From assembly GCF_900197875.1 (NCBI RefSeq), contig NZ_FZMO01000035.1:1-62892 (forward strand): 62,892 bases of DNA. The letters run 5' to 3'. The notes beneath the pieces are model-generated. The model was not told the origin of the DNA. It was given only the letters and a program-made list of their open reading frames with translations, and did no database searches. A program made the position numbers and the translations under genes. This DNA comes from Frankia canadensis. GTDB taxonomy: Bacteria > Actinomycetota > Actinomycetes > Frankiales > Frankiaceae. Positions 9,317 through 16,620 of this stretch are shown one piece after another (within the stretch, counting starts at the first letter, position 1; every line of letters begins with the position of its first letter).

Positions 9317-10483
9317 GTGACCACCTCCGAGCTCGGACGCATCCCCGGTCCGCCCCAGCAGCGCACCGGCGACAGCCCGCCGCCCGCCTCCCCACCGGCC
9401 ACCGCACCACCATCCACCGCACTACCATCCGCCCCGCCGACGGCGGCCCTGCCGACGGCTGCCGCGCCGGCGGGCGTGCGGCCGGCGCAGCGTTGGCGGC
9501 GGCCGTTGCCGCCGGTGGAGCGGGTCCGGCCAGGGCTGTGGAGCCTGCCGATCCCGCTGCCGTTCGCCCGGCCGTCCTACACCCTGATGTACGTCATCGA
9601 GTCACTCGACGGGCCGTACCTCATCGACGCAGGTTGGGACTGGGACGAGGCGTTCGCCGCGCTCGAGGACGGCCTCGCCCTGATCGGCACGTCCGTGCCC
9701 GAGGTCCGCGGGGTGCTCGTCACCCACGCCCACCTCGACCACTACGGCATGGCCGCCCGCATCCGCGCCGCATCCGGCGCCTGGGTCTCGCTGCACCCGC
9801 TCGATGACGACCTGCTCGCCCGCGCGCGCCACGGCCTCGCCGACCGGCTGTCCGACGTCCTCGACGGCGCCGGCGTGCCCGGCGACATCGCCGAGCGCCT
9901 GCTCACCGCCGAGCACCTTGCCCCCCACTCGCTGCCGCGCCCCGACATCCTGCTCGAGGACGGCGACCAGCCCGACATCCCCGGCTGGGAGCTGCGCACC
10001 CTGTGGACGCCGGGCCACTCGCCCGGCCACGTGAACTTCTGGGAACCGGCGCACCGTCTGCTGCTGTCCGGCGACCACGTCCTGCCGACCACCGCCGTCG
10101 GCACCCCTGTGCCGGACGACCTCAACCCCGACCCGCTCGGCGACCACCTGCGCTCCCTCGCCCGGCTGCGCGGCCTCGACGCCACCGAGGTGCTGCCCGC
10201 CCACGAGCACCGCTTCACCGACCTCGAAGGTCGCCTCGACGCCCTCGAGACCCACCACCGCGGCCGTCTCGACGAGGTGGTCGAGGGCCTGCGTGCCGGC
10301 GCCACCACCGTCTGGGAGCTCGCCGCCTTCATCACCTGGCACCGCCCCCTGCGCAACCTGCGCGGCGTCGCCCTCCAGAACGCCGTCACCGACACCATCG
10401 CCTGCCTCACCACCCTCGCCACCACCGGCACCGCCCACGTCACCCGCGGCCACCCCGACCACTGGCACCTCACCACCCCCTGA
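9317..10483 (+). CDS. Metallo-beta-lactamase-fold hydrolase
   Basis: 388 residues from a GTG preceded by a clear GGGAGGA. A Pro/Ala-rich N-terminal tail of ~70 residues precedes the MBL domain. All zinc-ligand motifs are present: H137-A-H139-L-D141-H142, H234 in TPGHSPGH, D253 in LSGDHVL and H296 in PAHEHR. A C-terminal helical extension (about 315-388) resembles the winged-helix tail seen in MBL-fold thiolesterase-like and lactamase_B_2 proteins that follow MBL domains. The family hydrolyses thioesters, phosphodiesters or lactones; the substrate cannot be read from the sequence. It stands alone, divergent from the SMC-like operon. Frame bias and motifs make the gene call secure. Confidence 0.85.
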   Translation: MTTSELGRIPGPPQQRTGDSPPPASPPATAPPSTALPSAPPTAALPTAAAPAGVRPAQRWRRPLPPVERVRPGLWSLPIPLPFARPSYTLMYVIESLDGPYLIDAGWDWDEAFAALEDGLALIGTSVPEVRGVLVTHAHLDHYGMAARIRAASGAWVSLHPLDDDLLARARHGLADRLSDVLDGAGVPGDIAERLLTAEHLAPHSLPRPDILLEDGDQPDIPGWELRTLWTPGHSPGHVNFWEPAHRLLLSGDHVLPTTAVGTPVPDDLNPDPLGDHLRSLARLRGLDATEVLPAHEHRFTDLEGRLDALETHHRGRLDEVVEGLRAGATTVWELAAFITWHRPLRNLRGVALQNAVTDTIACLTTLATTGTAHVTRGHPDHWHLTTP

Positions 10484-10935
10484 CCCGTCGAAGCGACGCC
10501 CGCCCCATCAGGCCGTCGCCGGCCCGGCATCAACCGGCTCGGGCTCGCTGCGATCACTCAGGTGGCAGTCGCACGGGCGGCCGCGGACGCCGTCTTCGGC
10601 AATGCGGAATCGACCTCTGGCGGTGAAGGACTGGGACACCGAAAAGATCGCCGCTAAAGCCGCGTGTCGAGTTGTGATCTCCCGGCCCGCCCTCGTATGG
10701 ACGTGCTCACTGTCGCGAGCCCGCCCGCCGCCCACCGTGGCCCGTGGCCACTGCTGGCCGCAGGTGGCCACGGCCCCGGCAAGGCCCGATTTCTACGGAG
10801 AGTTACGCAGACCGAACAAGTGCGTTGACCGCGAGCCGGCATCGCCACCGTCGCGCCTCCTGTTTCATCTCAGGCCGGCTTGAGGTGAAACAGTACGGCT
10901 CCCGATCGGTGACGGCGACCACGAGGAGGCGGAGC
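10484..10935. other. Intergenic region upstream of the methyltransferase gene
   Basis: About 450 bp with no supportable gene on either strand; short open frames here lack codon bias and ribosome sites. The notable element is the near-perfect palindrome at 10860-10893. Confidence 0.5.
10860..10893. promoter_or_regulatory. Operator-like palindrome upstream of the methyltransferase
   Basis: 13-bp arms CTGTTTCATCTCA and TGAGGTGAAACAG are complementary except for one G-T position, separated by 8 nt (GGCCGGCT). It lies 42 bp before the ATG. The AT-rich arms stand out from the GC-rich background, and the size suits a dimeric repressor. No T tract follows, and it sits between a promoterless stretch and a start codon, so an operator is more likely than a terminator. 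Confidence 0.55.
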
Positions 10936-11808
10936 ATGGGCGACGTGGGGGAGACCGGTGGTCAGAAGGCGCTGTGGAACAGGGCTGCGGGGCGTGGCTG
11001 GGTGCGGGCGCAGGATCTGCTCGACCGGATGTACCGGCCCTTCGAGGAACTGATCGTCGAGATCGTCGGTCCCAGTGCCCAGGTGCTTGACGTCGGTTGC
11101 GGCCCGGGCACCACGACCCTCGCCGCCGCTCGTCGGGCGGGCCCCGCGGGACGCTGCGTCGGCATCGACATCGCCGAGCCGATGATCGCGGCGGCCAGCG
11201 CCCGCGTTGATGAGAAAGGCGGGACGGCGGTGGACGCGGAGAAGTCCGCCGGCAGCGCACCGGTGCGGTTTCTGCTGGCCGATGCCGCGAGCCACGAGTT
11301 TTCGACCGCCGAGTTCGACGCGGTCATCTCGCGGTTCGGCGTCATGTTCTTCGACGATCCCGTGGATGCGTTCACCCGTCTGCGGCGCGCGACGCGGGAG
11401 GGTGGCCGCCTGCGGTTCGTCGCCTGGCGCGACCCGGCGGAGAACCCGTTCCTCACCGCGGCCGAGCACGCCGCCGCGCCACTCCTGCCGGCGCTGTCGC
11501 CACGCGTCGCGAACGCACCCGGCCCGTTCGCCTTCGCGGCGCGTGACCAGACCCGCCGCCTTCTCGCGGACAGTGGCTGGACCGACATCGCTATCCGCCC
11601 GATCGATGTTCCGTGCACCCTCGACGAGGAGGAGCTGGAACAGTACGTCACCCTGATCGGCCCCGTCGGCCGGACACTCCCCGAGCTCGGCGAGGACACC
11701 CGCGCGAAGGTCGTCGACACGGCCCTTGCCGCTTTCGACCCCTACCGCCTGAACGACCGGATCCGCTACACCGCCGCCTGCTGGCAGGTAGACGCCTCCG
11801 CGCCCTGA
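10936..11808 (+). CDS. Class I SAM-dependent methyltransferase
   Basis: 290 residues; ATG at 10936 is preceded by AGGAGGCGGAG. Motif I DVGCGPGTTTLA (about 52-63) binds the SAM methionine part and GIDIAEPMI (about 75-83) the adenosine ribose. DAVISRFGVMFFDDP (about 130-144) is the motif-IV/post-I region typical of UbiE/Methyltransf_11 and 25-type small-molecule methyltransferases. A C-terminal helical cap follows. The substrate is unknown. It is monocistronic and convergent with the next gene, and its expression is probably set by the palindrome at 10860-10893. Confidence 0.85.
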   Translation: MGDVGETGGQKALWNRAAGRGWVRAQDLLDRMYRPFEELIVEIVGPSAQVLDVGCGPGTTTLAAARRAGPAGRCVGIDIAEPMIAAASARVDEKGGTAVDAEKSAGSAPVRFLLADAASHEFSTAEFDAVISRFGVMFFDDPVDAFTRLRRATREGGRLRFVAWRDPAENPFLTAAEHAAAPLLPALSPRVANAPGPFAFAARDQTRRLLADSGWTDIAIRPIDVPCTLDEEELEQYVTLIGPVGRTLPELGEDTRAKVVDTALAAFDPYRLNDRIRYTAACWQVDASAP

Positions 11809-11841
11809 GCGTCTATCACGCCCGCCAGAGGAAACGGCGAT

Positions 11842-12675
11842 TCACGCTCGTCGCCGATAGCGCCGGGTGGGGCTGTTGGGTGGAGCGGTGGCTTCGACCT
11901 GACCTGTGGCTATCAGCTTGTTGAGAATCTTCGTCACGCTGCTCCGCGCACCCCCTGTCGCGGCCTGCAACTCCTCGCGGCTGGCGGAGTCAGAGGTGTT
12001 CAGCGTGTGGAGGATCCGGTCGGTCAGGCTGCCAGCAGCGGGGACCGTCGTCCGCAGGCCGGCCGCGGTCGCGGTGGTCTTCCCAGCACCCGTCTCGACG
12101 AGCGGAGGCAGGTCGACGGGAGGAAGACCGCCGGCCAGGCGATATGTTCCGTCGTCACGGGCCTTGCGCGGGCGCAGCAGGCCGAGCTCGTGGAGCTGGT
12201 GGAGCTGGCGCCGTGCCGCTGCGGCGTCGAGTCCGAGTCTGCGCAGCAAGGCCTCGTCCACGTCACGCCCGTGGCACGCGAGAGCGAGGGCGCCGACCGC
12301 GAGCAACCCCGCGAGCGACGGCACGAGCCGCTCGCCGTGCGGCACGAGAACACCAAGGCGGGTAAGCGCGTCGGATTCATTCAGCCCAGCGAATGCCCGC
12401 GGCGAGTTGCGTGCGGCCGCCTCGACGAGCCGAAGGACGGCTCTCCGGTCAAGATCCTCCACGCTGGCCTGCGTGACCGCCTCCTCATCCCAGCGCGGCT
12501 GGCCGGCGTTCTCTCGCAGACGGTCGATCTCATAGGCCGTCAGCCGCTGGTCGCCGTCACCAGCCCGGGCGAACGCGCCGTTGTACAGGCCCCTTGCCGT
12601 CACGTAGCACGGTCGCTGCGCGGGCGGCAGCGGTTCGACCTCGACGACCACCAGCGTCGTGCCCTCGAACGGCAC
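11842..12675 (-). CDS. N-terminally truncated AlbA_2/Schlafen-type (AAA_4) protein with winged-helix tail
   Basis: 277 residues from GTG at 12675. The first ~70 residues match the second half of an AlbA_2 (Schlafen AAA_4, formerly RecG-like) domain: a beta strand LVVVEVEPL, then PCYVTARGLYNGAFARAGD and a conserved LTAYEIDRL helix. Two winged-helix segments follow (about 145-175 and 215-270). The N-terminal half of AlbA_2, which carries the Exxx/GG nucleotide-binding part, is missing. The open frame continues upstream of 12675 with AlbA_2-like residues for about 15 codons and then degenerates, so the 5' part appears to have been lost. Full-length relatives are DNA-binding regulators or phage-defence effectors. 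This copy may be a remnant. Confidence 0.6.
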   Translation of the reverse strand: MPFEGTTLVVVEVEPLPPAQRPCYVTARGLYNGAFARAGDGDQRLTAYEIDRLRENAGQPRWDEEAVTQASVEDLDRRAVLRLVEAAARNSPRAFAGLNESDALTRLGVLVPHGERLVPSLAGLLAVGALALACHGRDVDEALLRRLGLDAAAARRQLHQLHELGLLRPRKARDDGTYRLAGGLPPVDLPPLVETGAGKTTATAAGLRTTVPAAGSLTDRILHTLNTSDSASREELQAATGGARSSVTKILNKLIATGQVEATAPPNSPTRRYRRRA

Positions 12676-12809
12676 GACCTCAACGCTCTGGGTCAGCGCG
12701 GGCGTCAGCGCCGCCGCACGGCGAGCTCGCGGGCGGTCCAGGTTGTCGGGATGGCGACGGGGCGGTGGCGGGATGTTCCGGGCGTCGCGATCGGTACTAG
12801 GGTGTGGCC

Positions 12810-13391
12810 ATGTCGTCGGTTTCGCTGTCCAAGGGCGGGAACGTCTCGCTGAGCAAGGTCGCTCCGAACCTCACCGCCGTGACGGTGGGGCTCGGGTGGA
12901 AGGTGCGTCAGACCAGCGGTGCCGACTACGACCTGGACGCCAGCGCCATCGTCGTGAGCGAGGCCGGGCGGGTGCTCTCCGACGGCTTCTTCATCTTCTT
13001 CAACAACCTCGTGAGCCCGGATGGCTCGGTGAAGCACCTCGGCGACAACCTCGTCGGCGGCGGGGGTGGCGATGACGAGCAGATCACCGTCGACCTGGGC
13101 ACCCTCACCCCGCAGGCGTCCAAGGTCGTCTTCACCGTGTCGATCTACGACGCCGACTCGCGCCGCCAGACCTTCGGCCAGGTCCGCGACGCCTTCATCC
13201 GCGTCACCGACTCGACGACCGGCGCCGAGGTCGCCCGCTACGACCTCACCGAGGACGCCTCCACCGAGACGGCGATGATCTTCGGCGAGCTGTACCGCTA
13301 CGGCGGCGAGTGGAAGTTCCGTGCCGTCGGGCAGGGGTATGCGACCGGCCTGCGCGGCATCGCCCTCGACTTCGGCGTCAACGTCTCCTGA
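12810..13391 (+). CDS. TerD-family calcium-binding stress protein
   Basis: 193 residues, the usual TerD length. It starts MSSVSLSKGGNVSLSK and shows the family core around residues 30-100 (GADYDLDASAIV, FFIFFNNL, GGGGGDDEQI) and the C-terminal GYATGLRGIALDFGV. The acidic loops bind calcium. TerD proteins are linked to tellurite resistance, phage inhibition and general stress; many Streptomyces-type genomes carry several. ATG at 12810 is chosen over an in-frame GTG six bases earlier because all relatives start MSxVSLxKGxNVSLxK. It is a single gene followed by a perfect hairpin. Confidence 0.93.
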   Translation: MSSVSLSKGGNVSLSKVAPNLTAVTVGLGWKVRQTSGADYDLDASAIVVSEAGRVLSDGFFIFFNNLVSPDGSVKHLGDNLVGGGGGDDEQITVDLGTLTPQASKVVFTVSIYDADSRRQTFGQVRDAFIRVTDSTTGAEVARYDLTEDASTETAMIFGELYRYGGEWKFRAVGQGYATGLRGIALDFGVNVS

Positions 13392-13397
13392 GCATCC

Positions 13398-13427
13398 CCG
13401 CCGCCACGGCGCGCGCCGTGGCGGCGG
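13398..13427. terminator. Bidirectional hairpin terminator between terD-family gene and toxin gene
   Basis: Perfect 13-bp inverted repeat CCGCCGCCACGGC / GCCGTGGCGGCGG with a GCGC loop, placed between two convergent stop codons (13391 and 13445). Confidence 0.75.
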
Positions 13428-13444
13428 ACCATCCTGGCTCCACG

Positions 13445-13759
13445 TCAGATGCGGCGCCAGCCGGCGGCGGTACCGCTGCTGCCCGCGCTCGGGATGATCC
13501 GGGTGCGGGAGCCGCGCGGCGCGATGACCATGACCCGCACGGTGCGGGTGTTGGCGTCCACCCGGTAGAGGACCCGCCAGGTGCGGGTGATCGCCTCGAA
13601 CATGCCGACCTGCTCGCCGGGCATCGGCGTGCCGGCTTTGAGGGGGTCGTCGCGCAGCTTGCCGTCGAGGAAGCCGCGCACCTCGGAACGGGTGAGCTCG
13701 GCGAGCTTCGCCAGATCCCGCTCGGCGGAGGTGGACAGGGTGACCTCGTGCTTGCTCAT
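13445..13759 (-). CDS. Solo RelE/ParE-superfamily toxin-like protein
   Basis: 104 residues from ATG at 13759. MSKHEVTLSTSAERDLAKL at the N terminus is the classic first beta strand plus helix of RelE/ParE toxins. The middle PMPGEQVGMFEAITRTWRVLYRVD matches the G-x-WRVLYRVD core, followed by VRVMVIAPRG. The Arg-rich C terminus (TRIIPS) suits mRNA interferase or gyrase-binding relatives. There is no antitoxin-like frame immediately up- or downstream: the 187 bp before the start carry nothing convincing, and the downstream side is convergent with terD. It may be an orphan toxin, may be neutralised in trans, or may have lost activity. Confidence 0.75.
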   Translation of the reverse strand: MSKHEVTLSTSAERDLAKLAELTRSEVRGFLDGKLRDDPLKAGTPMPGEQVGMFEAITRTWRVLYRVDANTRTVRVMVIAPRGSRTRIIPSAGSSGTAAGWRRI

Positions 13760-13946
13760 CGGCGACCCCTGGGGCGACGGGAGCCGTGCGGCCGTGACCC
13801 GCGCCGCGCGGCGACGCCGGAATCCGCGTTGTTCACCCGATGATCCTATGCGTCCCGCGAGGCTCGCGACGGCCCTTCGCGCCCGGCGGGTTCGGCCGGC
13901 CTCCCCGCCTGGATGACGCGGCCCGGCCGCGCTGTTGGGAGAGAGC

Positions 13947-14369
13947 ATGCGCTACGGAGACGACGCCACGATCCGCCGGCTGATGACCGACACCGCGGTG
14001 TGGGCGGTGGTGGGACTGTCCAACGACACGCGCCGGACGGCCTCCTCGATCGCCGACTACCTGCGCCGCAACGGCAAGCGGGTGGTGCCGGTCCACCCGT
14101 CCGCGCCGACGGTCGCGGGGGAACGGGGATACGCGACGCTGGCGGACATCCCGTTCCCCGTGGACGTCGTGGACGTGTTCGTCCGCTCGGAGCTTGCCGG
14201 CGCGGTCGTCGATGACGCGGTGAAGATCGGGGCGGGGGGCGTGTGGCTGCAGCTCGGCGTCCGTGACGACGCCGCCGCCGTGCGGGCCGAGGAGGCGGGC
14301 CTCGCCGTCGTCATGGACACCTGCCCCGCGATGGAGGCCCCCCGCCTCGGCCTGCCCTGGACCCGCTGA
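13947..14369 (+). CDS. CoA-binding domain protein (YccU-like)
   Basis: 140 residues. ATG at 13947 has GGGAGAGA just upstream; an earlier TTG at 13935 would place that site inside the gene. A Rossmann-type CoA_binding_2 fold is visible: WAVVGLSND (nucleotide loop), then RRTASSIADYLRRNGKRVVPVH, PVDVVDVFVRSE, and GGVWLQLGVRDD. The end, VVMDTCPAMEAPRLGL, carries the conserved Cys and Pro. Members resemble the CoA-binding part of succinyl-CoA ligases and are thought to bind CoA; their role is not settled. It is convergent with the membrane glycosyltransferase gene, whose end lies in the 36-bp repeat. Confidence 0.85.
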   Translation: MRYGDDATIRRLMTDTAVWAVVGLSNDTRRTASSIADYLRRNGKRVVPVHPSAPTVAGERGYATLADIPFPVDVVDVFVRSELAGAVVDDAVKIGAGGVWLQLGVRDDAAAVRAEEAGLAVVMDTCPAMEAPRLGLPWTR

Positions 14370-14382
14370 CCGCGACGTCTCG

Positions 14383-14478
14383 ACTCGTCATGACCGGAAC
14401 GGTCGACCGCGAAGTTTCGGCTCGTCATGACGGGACGGTCGACGGCGAAGTTTCGGCTCGTCATGACGGGACGGTCGA
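14383..14478 (-). repeat. ~36-bp tandem repeat, about 2.7 copies, at the 3' end of the glycosyltransferase gene
   Basis: Units begin CTCGTCATGACGGGACGGTC on the plus strand at spacing 37 and 36 bp, with a few substitutions in the first unit. The minus-strand gene reads through it and ends in duplicated PSRHDEPKLR peptides. It looks like an intragenic expansion rather than a CRISPR: there is no variable spacer. Confidence 0.85.
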
Positions 14479-16601
14479 GGGCTCCGCGCCCGATATATCC
14501 CCCGCGGGCGGTGCGCGGAGGATCTCTCCCCCGCGTACCCGCCCGGGCCGCGCCGTCCGAGCGACCGCTGACAGCGTTGGGGACCCTGATGTCCGGCCGG
14601 CGCGGCCGGCTCGAACGGACCGCGCACGGGCGCTGCACCAGGCGCGACGCCAGGATCCGTGAGGTTGCCGGGTCCCGCGCCGCTGCCGGGCCCGGGGCGG
14701 GCGCCGCTGCTGGTGCGGGCGTCCGCGTTCGGCGCGGCGTGGCTGCCGAGCCGGGTGCGGCCGTCGGGTCGTCCCTCGCCGTCGGGGTAGCTCTCGGGAT
14801 AGGTGGCCTGGATCGACTCGTCGGGTTCGCGGCGCGAGCGGCGGACCAGCAGCAGACGGCGCGTCCCCAGTGCCGCGGCGGGCGGGAACAGGACGAGGAC
14901 GGGCAGCATGTACCGGTAGTCGAAGCAGACGGTGGCCGCGGGCACCACGAGCATCGTCAGGCCGGCGGCGGCGAGCAGGGTGATGTCGGCGCGCAGCCGG
15001 CGGTGTTCGAGCGTCTCGTCGCGCCAGCGGCGCCGCGCCGCAGGTCCGCGCACGCCCAGCCTGGGAGCCCGCCGCCGCGCCGGCACCACGATCGCCACGG
15101 CCGCGAGCACCAGCAGCCCGGCGAGCACCGGCCCGGGCGTGAACCCGACGCGCTGGTAGGCCCGTAGGTGGCCGGCGGACGGCTCGTTCACGACCCGGGT
15201 TGCCCCGGCGTTGTGGAAGGAGAGCAACGGCTCGCTGTTGTGCAGGTAGCGCGGCACGTGCGCGGTGGGGAAGCGCCAGGTGGCGTCCGGCCAGTCGCGC
15301 TGGCCGACGGATCGGCCGGGCTTGAAGTAGTGCACGATTTCGCCGCCGACCATCCGGGCGTAGTCGCCGAACTGGTGGCGGATCACCTGGTGGGTGAAGT
15401 CGCGCAGCAGTGCTTCCTTCTCGTCGTCGGTGCCGGGCAGCTTCCAGTGCGGGCTGGTGCCGCTCCACACGTAGTAGCTGGGATCGGGCCGCTCGGCGAC
15501 GGGATGCGCGGAGCACAGGACCAGTTGGGCAGGCTTGAGCCGCAGCCGGTCGCACTCGGCGATCGGTGCCACCCGGCCGTACATCCACACCGCGTCACCG
15601 CCGGTGAGGGCATATTTTCCGTGCGCGTCGTGGAACCAGGCGGCGTAGGCGACGAGCGGCACCGCCAGCGCCGCCGCGAAGCCGCCGAAACGCAGCCAGC
15701 CGACCCGGCGCACCACCAGGTAGAGCACCGCCAGCACGGCGATCGCCACCCCGATCGTGCGCACCAGACCCGCCGCGGCCAGCAGCAGTCCCGCCCCTAC
15801 GCACGCCCACGCGGACGGCCGCGGCGACCAGGTCAGCGCCAGCAGCGCCCCGACGAGCAGCACCGCGAACAGCGTCTCGGCCATCACGTAGTGCTCGATG
15901 ACCAGCTCGTAGGCGTCGAGCAGGATCGGCGCGGCCGCCAGCGCCGCGACCGCAGCGGCGACCCGGCGATGCACCAGCAGCGCGTAGAGGGCGACGCCGA
16001 GGGCGAGGCCGGCGACGTGCTGGACGACGGTCACCCACCACAGGTCGCCGGTGAACGACAGCACCCGCAGGAACGCGGGATACCCCGCGGGGCGCATCGG
16101 GTCGGGGGAGTGCAGCGTCGCCAGGCGTAGATAGGCGTAGGAGTCCCCGCTGAACTCGAACGCCGGCCGGTAGGCGTACGCGGTGATCGCGCGCAGGACG
16201 GCCCCGGCCACGAGGATGACCGCGAACGGCAGATGCCGAACCAACCGCGATCGCCACGAGCGGGACGGCGACGGCGGGTCCGCCCCGAGCGCGGCCCCCA
16301 GCAGGACCGGTGCGTCCGGCATCGTCGTGCCCGCGTCCCGGCTCGGCAAGCCGCCGAGACCCGAGCCGCCGAGACCCGAGCCGCCGAGACCCGGGTCACC
16401 GAGAGCCGAACCGCCGAGAGCCGAACCGCCGAGACCCGGGTCGTCCATACCCAGATCAGTCAGGTCGGGGTCACCGAGGACCGGGCCGCGGAGATCCGGA
16501 TGGCCGAGGTCCGGGTAGGTGGCCGGGTCCTGCTCGCGGGCTGGCTCCCGCTCATCGCCGCCGTCGGGGGGCGGGGCCTCGTGCCTGCCCAGGACGACCA
16601 T
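14388..16601 (-). CDS. Polytopic membrane glycosyltransferase-like protein (GT39/PMT-like)
   Basis: 737 residues from ATG at 16601; an earlier in-frame ATG would overlap the upstream gene. The N-terminal ~90 residues are disordered with a pentapeptide repeat. Then come ~10 hydrophobic segments, the first near residues 120-140 (FAVILVAGAVLRAI). The motif EFSGDSYAYL after the first segment is the Asp-containing extracytoplasmic loop of GT-C enzymes, and SPDPMRPAGYPAFL follows. A large soluble loop lies between residues ~340 and 490. The C terminus is a Pro/Arg-rich tail running into a tandem repeat. GT-C enzymes move sugars from polyprenyl-phosphate donors to lipids or proteins on the outer face. 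The polyprenol-type GT2 gene just upstream probably supplies the donor. Confidence 0.75.
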   Translation of the reverse strand: MVVLGRHEAPPPDGGDEREPAREQDPATYPDLGHPDLRGPVLGDPDLTDLGMDDPGLGGSALGGSALGDPGLGGSGLGGSGLGGLPSRDAGTTMPDAPVLLGAALGADPPSPSRSWRSRLVRHLPFAVILVAGAVLRAITAYAYRPAFEFSGDSYAYLRLATLHSPDPMRPAGYPAFLRVLSFTGDLWWVTVVQHVAGLALGVALYALLVHRRVAAAVAALAAAPILLDAYELVIEHYVMAETLFAVLLVGALLALTWSPRPSAWACVGAGLLLAAAGLVRTIGVAIAVLAVLYLVVRRVGWLRFGGFAAALAVPLVAYAAWFHDAHGKYALTGGDAVWMYGRVAPIAECDRLRLKPAQLVLCSAHPVAERPDPSYYVWSGTSPHWKLPGTDDEKEALLRDFTHQVIRHQFGDYARMVGGEIVHYFKPGRSVGQRDWPDATWRFPTAHVPRYLHNSEPLLSFHNAGATRVVNEPSAGHLRAYQRVGFTPGPVLAGLLVLAAVAIVVPARRRAPRLGVRGPAARRRWRDETLEHRRLRADITLLAAAGLTMLVVPAATVCFDYRYMLPVLVLFPPAAALGTRRLLLVRRSRREPDESIQATYPESYPDGEGRPDGRTRLGSHAAPNADARTSSGARPGPGSGAGPGNLTDPGVAPGAAPVRGPFEPAAPAGHQGPQRCQRSLGRRGPGGYAGERSSAHRPRGIYRARSPRPSRHDEPKLRRRPSRHDEPKLRGRPFRS
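16351..16440 (-). repeat. 15-bp tandem repeat (6 copies) encoding Gly-rich pentapeptides
   Basis: Six consecutive 15-bp units of the type ccgccgagacccgag, encoding L-G-G-S-G or L-G-G-S-A and variants in the disordered cytoplasmic N-terminal part of the glycosyltransferase-like protein. Confidence 0.85.
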
Positions 16602-16620
16602 CGTGCCTGCCCGCCGTTCG

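Noticed and set aside
14383-14478. CRISPR-like ~36-bp direct repeats
   Set aside because: Units are contiguous with no spacers, fewer than three full copies, and lie inside the coding end of a gene.
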